Shown: positions 46,116 through 56,523, counted from the first letter of the stretch. The stretch: 64,000 nucleotides of DNA from Planctomycetaceae bacterium (GCA_020638975.1 JACKHN010000009.1:124001-188000); one strand, 5' to 3'. Translations and numbers: made by a program. The notes: generated by a model not told the origin, from the sequence alone.

Positions 46116-49080
46116 TTAGGACATGCGGCGGTGGCGTCGTTAACCAACAGTGGATGCATCTGCCAATAGCGAGTTAAAGTCTTACGGTACAAAGTCAGCA
46201 GATTCATGAACTACTAGTGTCGCCCAGTTTCGGTCTGTTCCCATGTAAGGCCGCTGATATCCAAATTCACTGTTGCACTGAAGGGTAGCGTTGAAGTAGC
46301 CGAACCGCGGTTTCGTCTTTTCAACTCCCATTCGGGTTAAAACTTGACAACACCGCGGCTGTATTACCGACGCAGGCAGATCTCTTGGCAGACTCTCCGT
46401 TGGCAGACTCTCGTTGGCAGACTCTCGTTGGCAGACTCTCTGTTGAATCATCAGATTGAGAATTTCATAGTTTTAACACGCGTTCGGCAATCAATTCTTA
46501 TCGCTCGTATCAACGGCGACGATAACTCGCTCACCAGTTGCGGTTTTGAACGAAGACTGACAGACTGATTGGCGGCACCGTGAACGGCAGCAGCGATCTG
46601 GTGATGGAAACGATGGAAGTCGCCGGGTCCGGTGCGACATCGCGCTGATTACCGTGGAAACGGCACCCATGATGCCAACGACGGATATTCCGTCACGGCT
46701 CCATCCCCCATGCCAACGACGCCCGCGGCGTCCAGACCCAGCTTCGCCCGTGTTGATACGCCAAATATGGCCAGATGCAGCAGGCAAGCTGGTGAATTCG
46801 CATGGCAGATCGCAACAAATGGGAAGTCCCACCACTGTCACTTCAAGCACGTATTGCTTGAGTCCACCGGGACGGTCACCAAATCTTTCGCTGGGATACA
46901 AACGATCCGGCAGGTGGCCTGGCCCAGAGTGGCGGCCCGTTGGCTTGCCGTTCTGAATGCAACGATGACACGGATGGGGCTGCGCAACTGTCTGCATTAA
47001 TCGAAACAGCGTCAGGTAAATGCGAGACTGGCGTTGACAGACTGGATGCGATTTGCAACATTAAATGCCGCATTCCGTACTGACGGCGTTGCATATCACG
47101 TAATGTGGGCGAAACCCACGCGTTCTCAGTGTGAACGTATCAGGAACAGTGGTCGATACGTCATCAGGGCTGGAATAACTCGAACTACATCATAGATTCC
47201 TCTGGGGATCTAAGTATCAATTCCCATTCTCGCTCGACTGCAGGAAATGAGTTGAACGGCCGCGACTCTAATTGATCTCGCCTCTGGTGACGGCAGGCCG
47301 TCAGTGGGCTGACTTAACGACGTACGAACTTTACCAGCAGAATAAGGAAGTGCGTTCAGTCTGAAAGCAAAGCGCCACAGGTAGATCATCTCTTAGGTGT
47401 CGAACAAACGACGTAGCTGAACAAGAGGTCAGCGTCTGAACGTGCTTACTGATTACTGAGAGTATCCGGAATAGAAATCAGGACTGATCAGAAACAATCT
47501 TACTCACGCAGCACGAAGAGATCTAAAACCGTGGAAGTGATTGTCGCGGGCGCGTAATAACCGCCAGTACCAAAACGCCCTCAGTCAACATAACTGCCCT
47601 GCGTCGAATTTACTGCTTTGATTGCGACGATCGCGAAGGTGGACCCGCTAATGCGCGTCGTCGCGGCTTGTCGACGTATGAAAATCAACATGCGTCGAAG
47701 TCGATCGCAGCAAGTCAAAACGGACACGCCGCACTGCAAGCACGTGGTGGAAGGCGAGCAATGACAACGCGCTATGCCGAGCGAATGTTCTCACAACGCG
47801 AAACCCTCGTCCTGTTGACATGGACCGATTCTCGCTTCCGTAAGACAACCGACGATGCATCGCGCCTTTGCGGCGTGCCGTCCCAAATAAGGCGGACGTG
47901 CTGAAAAAGCCCGCAGTATCCATTGCGCGAAACTTCTCGGCGTTAACCGACCGCAGCCCGGCCATCTGGCGTTAGAATCAGGGCGGAACCATTTCTGCTG
48001 AATTCTTCCGCGAAACGTGTCACAATCGCAGGAGTTCCTGCAAGACCGCGTCAAAGTTCCCGATCGCAGTCTGCATAATCTGACTTTTCACGACCCAAAT
48101 CACGATCATCGTCCGGGTTTGACGGCGACTATAACGACGTCGCCTGGCTCGATTACTGAAGGCGTATCTGAATGAACCATGAGGTGGCGAACGATTTTTG
48201 GCGCCGCACGAAACGATGGAAGTGATAGGCGCGGAAAGGACATCAACGGATAATATCGGAAACGCCGCTAATACAGGCCGTCCGATGGTAATTCTATCTC
48301 GCTTTGAGTTGCTGATCGACTCGAGGACCACCTCGGTCAGACGCCGCTTATGAATGCGTCACCACGGCGTTTACTGGCCGAAGGAGGTGATCGATCTGGC
48401 GTAGATGTCGAATCACGTCAAATCGCAGACTGCCCTCAAGGGCGAATTCGAGACAGGCGTGAGGCATGACACGCTGCTGTAACGGTGCCCATGTCGATAT
48501 TCCGACCGGCTACGCACACCGCTCCATCCTGATGACCGCCGACGTAAAGGCTGCCGAAGATACCACGTACGATTGACACGCGACCCCAAGGAACTTGTTG
48601 AGAACTGCATCCGCTGCAAGTATCAGATTGCGCACGATGCAGAGTCTAGGCGAAAGTCGGACGAGCAGCCATACATTTCGAGCCGCAGAGAACATCCGCA
48701 TCAGACACGGCGATGGGTTCGATCACAACTCCCGCTCTACATGCATCTGCATTCAGATATACGACATGACCGTCCCGTTATCATCCACCTGGGATGAACT
48801 GCCCGATAACACACAGCAACTAGCGTCCACGAGTTAGCCCTCTTCGTCGACATCGCCGATCGGTCGTCTATGTAAACCTGTTTTGTAAGATGACGTGAAC
48901 TGGCAGCCGATAAAACGCTGCGTGTCGCCTGACGAGATGTGCGTTAATGTTGCAGCAGCGCGACGAAGATGTCTCCGAAGTCGTGGTCGGGCGTTTACTT
49001 TTCTTCATGCGACGACGCCGATGCCGAATTCGTCGTCTCCGGTGCAGGTTGAAACTAGCCCCAAAGTAGCCCGGTAATCA
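46116..49080. other. ~3-kb stretch with no recognisable gene
   Basis: Only short frames exist on either strand, none recognisable. Base composition is like the surroundings. It contains a four-unit tandem repeat at 46385-46442 and a loosely repeated word (CGATGGAAGT and variants near 46608, 47528 and 48212). Both flanks are genes damaged towards this stretch (oxidoreductase on the left, VOC protein on the right), which suggests that real genes lie here but are masked by sequence errors or have decayed. Confidence 0.6.
46385..46442. repeat. Four-unit 14-15-bp tandem repeat
   Basis: Unit TTGGCAGACTCTCG four times in a row (15, 14, 14 and 15 bases), inside the stretch without genes. Confidence 0.85.
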
Positions 49081-49084
49081 CTTT

Positions 49085-49333
49085 ATGATCGATGGAAACT
49101 GCTCTGAATGTCGCCAGAGCATCTGTCATGCTCGTGGCGAGAACGCGGGGCTGCCCGCACAGTGGTTGATCTACGTCAACGTGAAGGATCTGGACCAGAG
49201 CATCGCCGAGTGCGAAGCACGTGGCGGCAAAGTACTGAACGGGCCCCGAGACCACGGCGGCGGTCGATCCGCCGTCATTCAAGACCCTGCTGGAGCTTGC
49301 GTTGCGTTGTTCGAGCACGCTGTCGACGTGTGA
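49085..49333 (+). pseudogene. VOC-family (glyoxalase-like) protein, N-terminal part missing
   Basis: The readable part, from GLPAQWLIYVNVKDLDQSIA to the end (AVIQDPAGACVALFEH), is the second half of a VOC fold with its C-terminal metal-binding Glu region in a ~120-aa protein. The first ~40-50 residues expected upstream are not found in this frame; the frame disintegrates around 49080-49135. Either a pseudogene or a victim of the same sequence problem as the region to the left. Confidence 0.6.
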
Positions 49334-49420
49334 CCGCGTCTAGCAGACGACGTCGCGATGCAGTACGGTAATGGCGTTTAGACAGTCGCCGAACACATCC
49401 GCAAGGCAAGGAATTCAACC

Positions 49421-50434
49421 ATGGCAGATAATCCCAGCGTCATCCTCACCGGTTTCGCCGACGAAGCGGCTAACCAAAAGGAAGCCACGCAACAGTTCTC
49501 GGCCTTCGCGGCGATGGGCTTACAGTATTACACCATCCGCTTTATCGACGCCGGCAAAGGCGTCAAGAACGTGATGCAACTGACCAAGTCGGAGATCACC
49601 TACATCCGCCACTTAGAGGACGAATACGGTTTGAACGTGTCGTCACTCGGTTCGCCGATTGGCAAGGTTAAGCTCCAAGACGTCGACGACGGCTCCCACA
49701 ACAAGTTCATTCCGTTCGCCAAGTATTTGAAGAACGATGTGCAGAAGGCCTGCGAGTTGGCTCACGCGTTCGAGACAAAGCTGATTCGCGGCTTCTCCTT
49801 CTATCACCCCAGAGGAACCGACGCGAGCGAACACATTCCGCAGGTTGTCGACCAACTGGGTCAAATCGCCGAGGCTTGTCATCGCAGCGACTTGATCTTC
49901 GGGCTCGAAATCGAAGCTAATCTCGTCGGGCAAAGCGGCGCATTACTGGCCGAGATCTACAGCAAGGTAAACCATCCAGCGTTGATGCTGATTTTCGACG
50001 CTGGCAACATCACGTCGATGGGCAACGCACCGCACGAAGTGTTTCAGCAATACTCGGATATGAAGAAGGGTATTGGATGGATGCACATCAAAGATTACAA
50101 GCATCCGGGTCCGATCGAAAAGGTCGGACATGTTGATGAAGCGGCGCTGAAGAACTTTGTACCGGCCGACATCGGTGACAGCGGACACGAAGCGATCTTA
50201 GCCGACTTCCGCGAGGCGATCCCGGCGTTGCAACGCAAGCTGAAGAAGCGAGGCATCCCCGGCGTGTTCCTCGACCTGGAACCGCACGTAAAAGGTGGCG
50301 GCCAGTTCGGCGGCTTTAGTGGTCCAGACGGCATGGCGGTCGCACTGCGAGGACTGTGCCGAGTGCTTGATTACGTCGGTATCGACTACCATCTCCGCGA
50401 CTTCGACGACATCCGAGCCGCGCGCGGTTTTTAG
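49421..50434 (+). CDS. Sugar phosphate isomerase/epimerase (xylose isomerase-like TIM barrel)
   Basis: 337 aa. AP-endonuclease 2/xylose isomerase-like barrel: EIEANLVGQSGALLAEIY, LMLIFDAGNI, WMHIKDYKHPG and VFLDLEPHVKGGGQFGG contain the acidic and His metal ligands. Substrate unknown; such genes commonly neighbour Gfo/Idh/MocA oxidoreductases, as may be the case here across the damaged region. Good AAGGAA site 8 nt upstream. Confidence 0.9.
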   Translation: MADNPSVILTGFADEAANQKEATQQFSAFAAMGLQYYTIRFIDAGKGVKNVMQLTKSEITYIRHLEDEYGLNVSSLGSPIGKVKLQDVDDGSHNKFIPFAKYLKNDVQKACELAHAFETKLIRGFSFYHPRGTDASEHIPQVVDQLGQIAEACHRSDLIFGLEIEANLVGQSGALLAEIYSKVNHPALMLIFDAGNITSMGNAPHEVFQQYSDMKKGIGWMHIKDYKHPGPIEKVGHVDEAALKNFVPADIGDSGHEAILADFREAIPALQRKLKKRGIPGVFLDLEPHVKGGGQFGGFSGPDGMAVALRGLCRVLDYVGIDYHLRDFDDIRAARGF

Positions 50435-50438
50435 GTAA

Positions 50439-50491
50439 GATGGGCCTCCGAGCCCGTCGAACACGACTAGCGACGGCCTCGGAGGGCCATC
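50439..50491. repeat. Inverted repeat (R3 family, copy 2)
   Basis: GATGGGCCTCCGAGCCCGTCG (one base short of a perfect family copy per arm) pairs with CGACGGCCTCGGAGGGCCAT plus C; about 18 of 21 match. The right arm closely matches the right arm at 7088-7115. Confidence 0.75.
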
Positions 50492-50508
50492 GTACGGGAC
50501 GAACGCTC

Positions 50509-50739
50509 ATGCCGCGAGAAATCCTAAGAGTCGGTGCCTGCCCAAAATGCGACGCGGACGATCTACAGTGCCGCTACAACCACTTCGAGAAGGACGAGTT
50601 GCGAATCGTCTCGTGGGAGCACAAGTGTGCAGAGTGCGGGTATCGCGAGACAACGGCATTCCGATCCGATGACCCAGAGGAACTCCAGCCTGAAGTCGTC
50701 GACCGATGTCCCTATTGCGGTCGACAGGGCCACCTCTAA
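50509..50739 (+). CDS. Small zinc-ribbon protein
   Basis: 76 aa with three CxxC pairs (CPKC, CAEC, CPYC), forming one and a half to two zinc sites. No catalytic domain. Such proteins serve as adaptors or nucleic-acid binders. Function not recognised. It ends 32 bp from the convergent FHA gene. Confidence 0.75.
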   Translation: MPREILRVGACPKCDADDLQCRYNHFEKDELRIVSWEHKCAECGYRETTAFRSDDPEELQPEVVDRCPYCGRQGHL

Positions 50740-50771
50740 CACAAGCGGCTGAAGTCTTCACGACACTCGGA

Positions 50772-53276
50772 TTACTCATCGTCGTCGTCAGACTGATCCG
50801 CGTCGCTACCGCCGTTCGGTTCGAGCATCAAGGATGCCAGCAACAGTTTGCGATAGGCGATCACGGTGCGAGCCCAATAAATCAAGACACCGAATCCGAC
50901 GAGCGACCCCAAGCCCATTAATAGCGGGTTGCCCCAGAAAAAGACGACGGAGGCGAGGACCGCAACGAACGCGAAGATGGAAACAAACAGCTTCAACTTC
51001 ATGACGCTCGACCAATTCCGTTTGGCGTGACTCGCAATCGCTGAGCGAGCCGAATCGTTCGCCAAGCTTCGCATCGCCGTCATGCGGTCGGCCATTTCTG
51101 GTGCTTGGCTGCGGGGTTTGTATTCTTCAGCATTGAACTTCTCCGGCTCGGGAGTTTTGGCGGGAAGCGGCTTAACCTCCGTATACTCGGTCACCGGGCG
51201 ACGATCGACCGCACTCTCCGGTTTTTTCGCTGGCGCTTCGTTCGAGTCGGTAGCGCGAACTCGATTCATCAGTCGCGCCATGTATGCTTCGATCGACTCC
51301 TCTTCCTCATCGGAAGGTGCTGCACTCTTCCCGCTCGACGAGTTAAACGGAGTTGCTTCGACGGGTGTAAACTGAAGCTGCGAGTAGGATTCTTCCGGGG
51401 TCTCTCGCTCGTTGAACCGTGAGTCTGCGGGGACATCTGTCTCAGGCTCTTCCTCATCCCATTCGACCGATTGCCCTAACTTCGCCAACACGTCCGCCGT
51501 GCTCACCGGAGGCGTAGACGCGGCCGTCTCGAAGACGATCTCTTCCGCTTCGTCCTCCACCGTTTCGTCATCCGACTCAACCAAAGAACTGCCATAGCTT
51601 GGGACTGGCGCGTTCGTCAACGAAGAGTTTTCAAACGACTCCTCTTCCTCGGGCGATTCGCTTAGATACGCAGTTGATCTCAGGGATTCGAAAGATGGCT
51701 CGTTATCATTCTGTGATCCGTAAGTGGCGGCTTGGTACGATTCACTTCGATAATCGGAAGCTGGTGGCTCCGATTCGGAATCGTTCCTACCGGCAGACCT
51801 GGGAATTACAAAGTCCCGCAGGCGGTCCGCATACTCATCCGCTTCATCGTCGTCCGACGAGCCTGAGGCCAGCAATCGATCCATCGGATTGTAGGTAGCG
51901 GCACCTCCCCTGTAACCTGCGGTCTGTTCCGTTGCTTCGGGAAGTGATTCGACTTCGTGTGTTGGTGGTTCGACGCTTTGAGGACGTTGTCGGTCTTCAA
52001 GTAGTTCTCGTCGTTGGTTCTCTAGCGTTTCTTCTGCTTCTGCGAGGCGTGCCTTCGACTCGTCGATTTGCGTCTGCAACGCCTTCTTCTCGCGTTCCCA
52101 GGCGTCGCGCAACTCGAGTTCAACCGACTCGGTGGCCACGGACTGTGCGAGTTGTTGTTTCGCCTCGGTAAGTTCCGACTCCAGTGCAGCGCGATCGGCC
52201 TCCCAAGCCGCGCGAAGCGATTCATACTCTTCTTGCTGTTCAGCAAGTCGCTGCGAAAGTTCCTCGACGGACGCTTGCAGACGATCCGCTCGCGATTCAG
52301 CCGCCTGCCGAGCTTGTTCGCTCTCGGATTGACGCTCGTTCTGCTCGGCAAGTTGCGATTCGAACTGCTCTAACCGGTCCATGTTCTCTTGCAGAAGTCG
52401 CTGAAACTCGCCGCGTTCGCGTTGCCAGCTGGTTTGTTCCTGCTCAAATTCTTCGGTACGTTCCGCAAGCACCTGAGATACGTCCGCCAGACGGGCATCC
52501 AAGCCTTCCTCCGCGGCACTTTCGTACTCGTTGCGAGCCGTTTGCAATTCGTCTCGTAAACGATGCACTTCAGCCTGCAAGGCATCAAACTCGCCCAGTC
52601 GCGTCTGAAGCAATGCTTCCAGTTCGGCTTTCTCGGCGAACCACAGATCGCGATCCATCGAACTCCGTGATTGCAGTTCCGCTAACTGGCTCGCCAGGTC
52701 GCTGATTGATGTGGCAAATTCACGATTCGTGCTGTTTGCTTCCGCCGACGTTGCGGCTGTGTCGCTTGCCTGTTGCAACTCGATGAGTTGCAGTTCTAGG
52801 CGTTCAAGTCGCGCGATGTATTCGGCCAATCGGTCTTCGCTATTGACTGGTACCTCGCCCGCATTGTCCGACGCGTCGGATGCCATGATCTCATCGATCA
52901 ACAACTCCAACTCGACAGGTCCAATCTGCAACGGATCGCCAGCGCGGAGGATCTCGTCTTCGAACAGTTCACCGCCAGCAAACTCCTGCGAAGCATCCAA
53001 CCAGCGGACAACATTGTTCTGTGTTCCGTGAAAGATCAAACACTCGATCGGCGCAACGCCCGCCTCGTTGACGCGCACGTCGCAGTTCGGAGCGGAACCG
53101 ACCAGACATCTACGTGAGGCAAGTTCGATCACGCTGCTCGACAAGGAGTCGTCTCGCGAGACCTTCAAACGCATGCCACGTCCAACGGGCCCCAGCAAGC
53201 TGCCTGCCTCTCGTGGAAGATTCGGTGTGGAAGTGATTTCCCGCCGAGCGGGTTCTTGGGTAACGACGTTCGTCAT
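50772..53276 (-). CDS. FHA-domain, coiled-coil membrane protein
   Basis: About 834 aa. An FHA-type domain at the N-terminus (CLVGSAPNCDVRVNEAG, then IECLIFHGTQNNVVRWLD) should read phosphothreonine. Residues ~150-470 are a long coiled coil (Gln/Glu/Leu-rich heptads). Then comes an acidic, low-complexity stretch to ~720, and two hydrophobic helices at the end (LFVSIFAFVAVLASVVFFWG and a second). A cytosolic phosphopeptide sensor anchored by its tail. ATG 53276 is chosen over TTG 53348; neither has a clear ribosome site. Confidence 0.85.
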   Translation of the reverse strand: MTNVVTQEPARREITSTPNLPREAGSLLGPVGRGMRLKVSRDDSLSSSVIELASRRCLVGSAPNCDVRVNEAGVAPIECLIFHGTQNNVVRWLDASQEFAGGELFEDEILRAGDPLQIGPVELELLIDEIMASDASDNAGEVPVNSEDRLAEYIARLERLELQLIELQQASDTAATSAEANSTNREFATSISDLASQLAELQSRSSMDRDLWFAEKAELEALLQTRLGEFDALQAEVHRLRDELQTARNEYESAAEEGLDARLADVSQVLAERTEEFEQEQTSWQRERGEFQRLLQENMDRLEQFESQLAEQNERQSESEQARQAAESRADRLQASVEELSQRLAEQQEEYESLRAAWEADRAALESELTEAKQQLAQSVATESVELELRDAWEREKKALQTQIDESKARLAEAEETLENQRRELLEDRQRPQSVEPPTHEVESLPEATEQTAGYRGGAATYNPMDRLLASGSSDDDEADEYADRLRDFVIPRSAGRNDSESEPPASDYRSESYQAATYGSQNDNEPSFESLRSTAYLSESPEEEESFENSSLTNAPVPSYGSSLVESDDETVEDEAEEIVFETAASTPPVSTADVLAKLGQSVEWDEEEPETDVPADSRFNERETPEESYSQLQFTPVEATPFNSSSGKSAAPSDEEEESIEAYMARLMNRVRATDSNEAPAKKPESAVDRRPVTEYTEVKPLPAKTPEPEKFNAEEYKPRSQAPEMADRMTAMRSLANDSARSAIASHAKRNWSSVMKLKLFVSIFAFVAVLASVVFFWGNPLLMGLGSLVGFGVLIYWARTVIAYRKLLLASLMLEPNGGSDADQSDDDDE

Positions 53277-53918
53277 GGGCGTGTATCCAGACACGGGCAA
53301 TGATGAATCAACTAGGGGGGAAGGTTCCGGGTCGACCACAAAACGCAACCAGCAAACAGGTTGCTAAGTCCGAAACCACCAAAAGGATGTAGCTCACAAG
53401 CGACACTTCGTCAAAGAAACCGCCGCCAGCTTCGACAGCATCATCACTCGCCCAGCCGGTAAATCCTGCGCGTTCTGACAAAAACGGCTGTACCGATCAG
53501 CCGATTGTGCCGATTAACGCTAAGCAAACTGTTGCAGTGGATGAAAGGGTCCCAGGGGAAAGCAACGAGTCGCGTCGATCATCTCCACAAGTGTCCGTCC
53601 CAAAATCTTGGGAATCACCGGCGGAGAGTGGCGACGGCCTGCCTCCCCTGCCACGACGCAAACACCGTTGCACCAGCATGTTATAGCGGTATTAACGACT
53701 GATTTCCGGACGCACCGGAGGGAACTGGCCGTTGTCCCTCCACTATTTGGAAGTGCGTACTATAGTTTGGTTGCTGCCAAACCTGTGGGGGGCGGCAGCA
53801 ACGGAACAACCGGGAACAGTGTAGGAACAAGGCACTTCATTTCAGGAAGTTCGATCAAGGCGGAACGAAGGGGGGCCACCTTCCGTGAAGCTAAATTCGG
53901 ACTGTAAAGGTGAGTCGT
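53277..53918. other. 640-bp spacer, no gene seen
   Basis: Divergent spacer between the FHA gene and the DksA-like gene. Short frames only. It probably carries both promoters, but I could not pick a convincing pair of -35/-10 boxes. Confidence 0.5.
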
Positions 53919-54365
53919 ATGGCACGCAAAGATGCAATTCTCAGTTTACGGCAAGTGTTGCTTAAGCGCCGTGATGCCCTGCGTAAAGCGCTCGCGGGCG
54001 ACTTGAGCCTTCTGAAGGAGCTGCGCGAACAGACTTCAGGCGACGTTGTCGACTTCGCACTCGACTCGGCCCAAGACGAAATCAGCTCGCAACTCGCGGA
54101 AGTCGAAAGTCGTGAACTCGCCCAGATCGAAGGCGCTCTGGAAATGATGCGTGACGGCACGTATGGCGTTTGCGAAGGTTGCGACAAGCCGATTCCATTG
54201 GCTCGACTGCAAGCACTGCCCTACGCGGCAACCTGCATCGAATGTCAACGCGAAGCCGAAAAGAGCGGATTTGGCAACGGTCGAAGTGCCGATTGGAGCC
54301 GCATCCTCGATACCGACAAGAGCGACAACGACATTTCGTTCAGCGACATCGAAGTCGACGCCTAG
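53919..54365 (+). CDS. DksA/TraR-family zinc-finger protein
   Basis: 148 aa. Coiled-coil N-terminus (VLLKRRDALRKALAGDLSLL), then GTYGVCEGCDKPIPLARLQA and ATCIECQ forming the four-Cys zinc finger of DksA proteins. These bind the RNA polymerase secondary channel, often acting with ppGpp. Start at the ATG after AAAGGTGAG; a GTG three codons earlier is possible. Confidence 0.92.
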   Translation: MARKDAILSLRQVLLKRRDALRKALAGDLSLLKELREQTSGDVVDFALDSAQDEISSQLAEVESRELAQIEGALEMMRDGTYGVCEGCDKPIPLARLQALPYAATCIECQREAEKSGFGNGRSADWSRILDTDKSDNDISFSDIEVDA

Positions 54366-54461
54366 TTTCTCATTCGAGAATGGCTCGTGCGCAAGAACAC
54401 TGCACACAAGCTGGCCGATTCACGTTGATACATCATGGTTTCGCTGACACGGAGGTCGGGC

Positions 54462-55613
54462 GTGAAGTTTTCATTGCGTTGTGCGCGGATTGTACGAATC
54501 GCTCTTGTCACCGGCCTTTGTGTCGCACTATCGCCGCTCGTATCGCAAGGTCAACTTGCCGAAACTGCGAGCGCAACGGTAGAAGATCGCGAGCAACTGT
54601 ATGAAGAGCTCGCTGCCGAAGTCGATGCCCTCGAGGCCCAACTGGGACTTCTCAAGAAAGTTATTCGACTGGTGCGACCATCGGTCGTGCATATCGAGGC
54701 ATCGAAACGAGTTCCGGCGAACACTCGTTCCGGTCGCAAACCGGTGGAGGAAGCCGGCTCGGGCATCGTGATCGAAGTGGAATCGAATCTTTATATTCTG
54801 ACGAATCGCCACGTCATCGACGAAGCACAGCTCAGTGATATCGCCATCAAGCTGTCCGATCGACGAGTCCTTCATCCGACGACGGTTTGGGCCGACCGTG
54901 AGACCGACGTCGCCGTCATGGCAATTGATTCGATGGATCTCCACCCGGCACGTCTGGGAGATAGCGACAAAACCGAAATCGGCGACTTTGTCATCGCCGT
55001 CGGCAGTCCGTTCGGACTAAGCCAGTCCGTGACTTACGGCATCATCAGTGCGATGGGACGCCGCGACCTGAAACTTGGTGACGGCAGCATTCGATACCAA
55101 GACTTCATGCAAACCGACGCTGCGATCAATCCGGGCAACAGTGGTGGGCCGCTGTTAAATTTACGAGGCGAAGTCGTCGGCCTGAATACAGCGATCGCGA
55201 GCAGCTCGGGGGGTAGCGAAGGTATCGGCTTTACGATTCCCATCAATATGGCGATTACTGTTGCCAAGCAATTCATCGAGCACGGCCATCCGGTTCGCGC
55301 CTTCTTGGGCGTCAACCTGAATGGGGACGACTTCAGTCCCGAATATGCCGCTCGACTCGGATTACCTCGGGCTCGCGGCGCATTGGTAGCGAGCGTCATC
55401 GGTGGTTCACCCGCCGCGATCGCTGATTTCCGTCCAGATGACGTGGTCCTTGAGTTCGATGGTCGACAGATCGAAGACGACGATCACCTCATCAAGATCG
55501 TGGGATTCACGCCGGTGGATAAAGACGTGGAAGTCGTCGTCTTCCGTAGCGGGGAACTCATTCGATTAGAAGTGAAGCTTGCCGAACGACGACGGACTGC
55601 ATTGCGTCCTTAA
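54462..55613 (+). CDS. HtrA/DegP-like serine protease with PDZ domain
   Basis: 383 aa. Signal peptide from the GTG start (KFSLRCARIVRIALVTGLCV). The S1C triad is His in LTNRHVIDEA, Asp in RETDVAVMAID and Ser in NPGNSGGPLLN. The C-terminal ~100 residues are a PDZ domain (RAFLGVNLNGDDF ...). The GTG is preferred because GGAGG lies 7 nt upstream; an ATG nine codons earlier lacks a site. Periplasmic protein quality control. Confidence 0.93.
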   Translation: MKFSLRCARIVRIALVTGLCVALSPLVSQGQLAETASATVEDREQLYEELAAEVDALEAQLGLLKKVIRLVRPSVVHIEASKRVPANTRSGRKPVEEAGSGIVIEVESNLYILTNRHVIDEAQLSDIAIKLSDRRVLHPTTVWADRETDVAVMAIDSMDLHPARLGDSDKTEIGDFVIAVGSPFGLSQSVTYGIISAMGRRDLKLGDGSIRYQDFMQTDAAINPGNSGGPLLNLRGEVVGLNTAIASSSGGSEGIGFTIPINMAITVAKQFIEHGHPVRAFLGVNLNGDDFSPEYAARLGLPRARGALVASVIGGSPAAIADFRPDDVVLEFDGRQIEDDDHLIKIVGFTPVDKDVEVVVFRSGELIRLEVKLAERRRTALRP

Positions 55614-55740
55614 GTTATCAGTTCGCTGCTTCGCTGCTCACCGCTGGTTGAAGGACTTCGCACCGCTCTCTACAATCCTGGCAGTTCTATTGTTCGCCAC
55701 CAATCGGCTGGCAGCTGCGTTGCTAGAAGAGGATGCGTCG

Positions 55741-56523
55741 ATGCTTGAGCGGAAGTCTATCTTCCCAAACGTGATTGAGATGAATTATCAAGCGGGGCAG
55801 ATCCTCGGTTGCAATGTCTACCTCATCTACGATCAATCCGAATGGATCTTGATCGATATCGGCTATGAAGACACGGTCGACGAGATCATCGAGCTAATTC
55901 GGCAATTGGACTTCCCGCTATCTCAATGCAAGACGCTGGTCGCAACGCACGCCGATGTCGATCATATCCAGGGATTGGCCAAGGCAAAGCAGCTCCTGCG
56001 AACAACCGTCACTGCTCATCCGCTCGCCGCCGAGCCGCTGCGAGTGGGCGACCGTTTGAAGACCTTTGCCGTGATCGAGCCGCAGAAGATCGACATGGAG
56101 ATGCCACCGGTCGATGTCGAGCACTTGGTCAATGACGGTGACACGATCCAAGTCGGGGAATTGGAATTGGAAGTCTGGCTGACTCCGGGGCATACCGACA
56201 GCCAACTCTCGTTTCGGTTTGGCAATCTGTTGTTCAGCGGCGACAACATCTATCGCGATGGTTGTGTCGGTGCGATTGACGCCCATCACGGCAGTGACAT
56301 TCCTGCGTTCGTCAAATCGCTTCAACGAATTCGCGAGAGTGATGTCGAATGGCTGCTGCCCAGTCACGGTCCGATCTTTCGCAAAGACAACGACCTGCTT
56401 GATCGCACGATCGCGCGTGTCGAAAGCTACTCGCATATGGCAGACTTTGGCACCTGCGCGGTCGATTGGCCGCTGATGGACGAGTGGGAACGCGAGATCG
56501 CTGACGGTAAGCCGCTCGGTTAG
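55741..56523 (+). CDS. Metallo-beta-lactamase-fold hydrolase
   Basis: 260 aa. The metal motif reads THADVDHIQG: HxDxDH, with Asp where most families have His. The later ligands are present in LTPGHTDSQLS and FSGDNIYRDG, and the final His in LLPSHGPI. Substrate unknown. Lies 127 bp after the protease. Confidence 0.85.
   Translation: MLERKSIFPNVIEMNYQAGQILGCNVYLIYDQSEWILIDIGYEDTVDEIIELIRQLDFPLSQCKTLVATHADVDHIQGLAKAKQLLRTTVTAHPLAAEPLRVGDRLKTFAVIEPQKIDMEMPPVDVEHLVNDGDTIQVGELELEVWLTPGHTDSQLSFRFGNLLFSGDNIYRDGCVGAIDAHHGSDIPAFVKSLQRIRESDVEWLLPSHGPIFRKDNDLLDRTIARVESYSHMADFGTCAVDWPLMDEWEREIADGKPLG

Noticed and set aside
46385..46442. CRISPR array
   Set aside because: Units are directly tandem with no spacers and no cas genes are nearby.
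46491..46997. 168-codon minus frame in the gene-less island
   Set aside because: Composition is unlike the neighbouring genes (Arg/Ser/Cys-rich) and no motif is recognisable.
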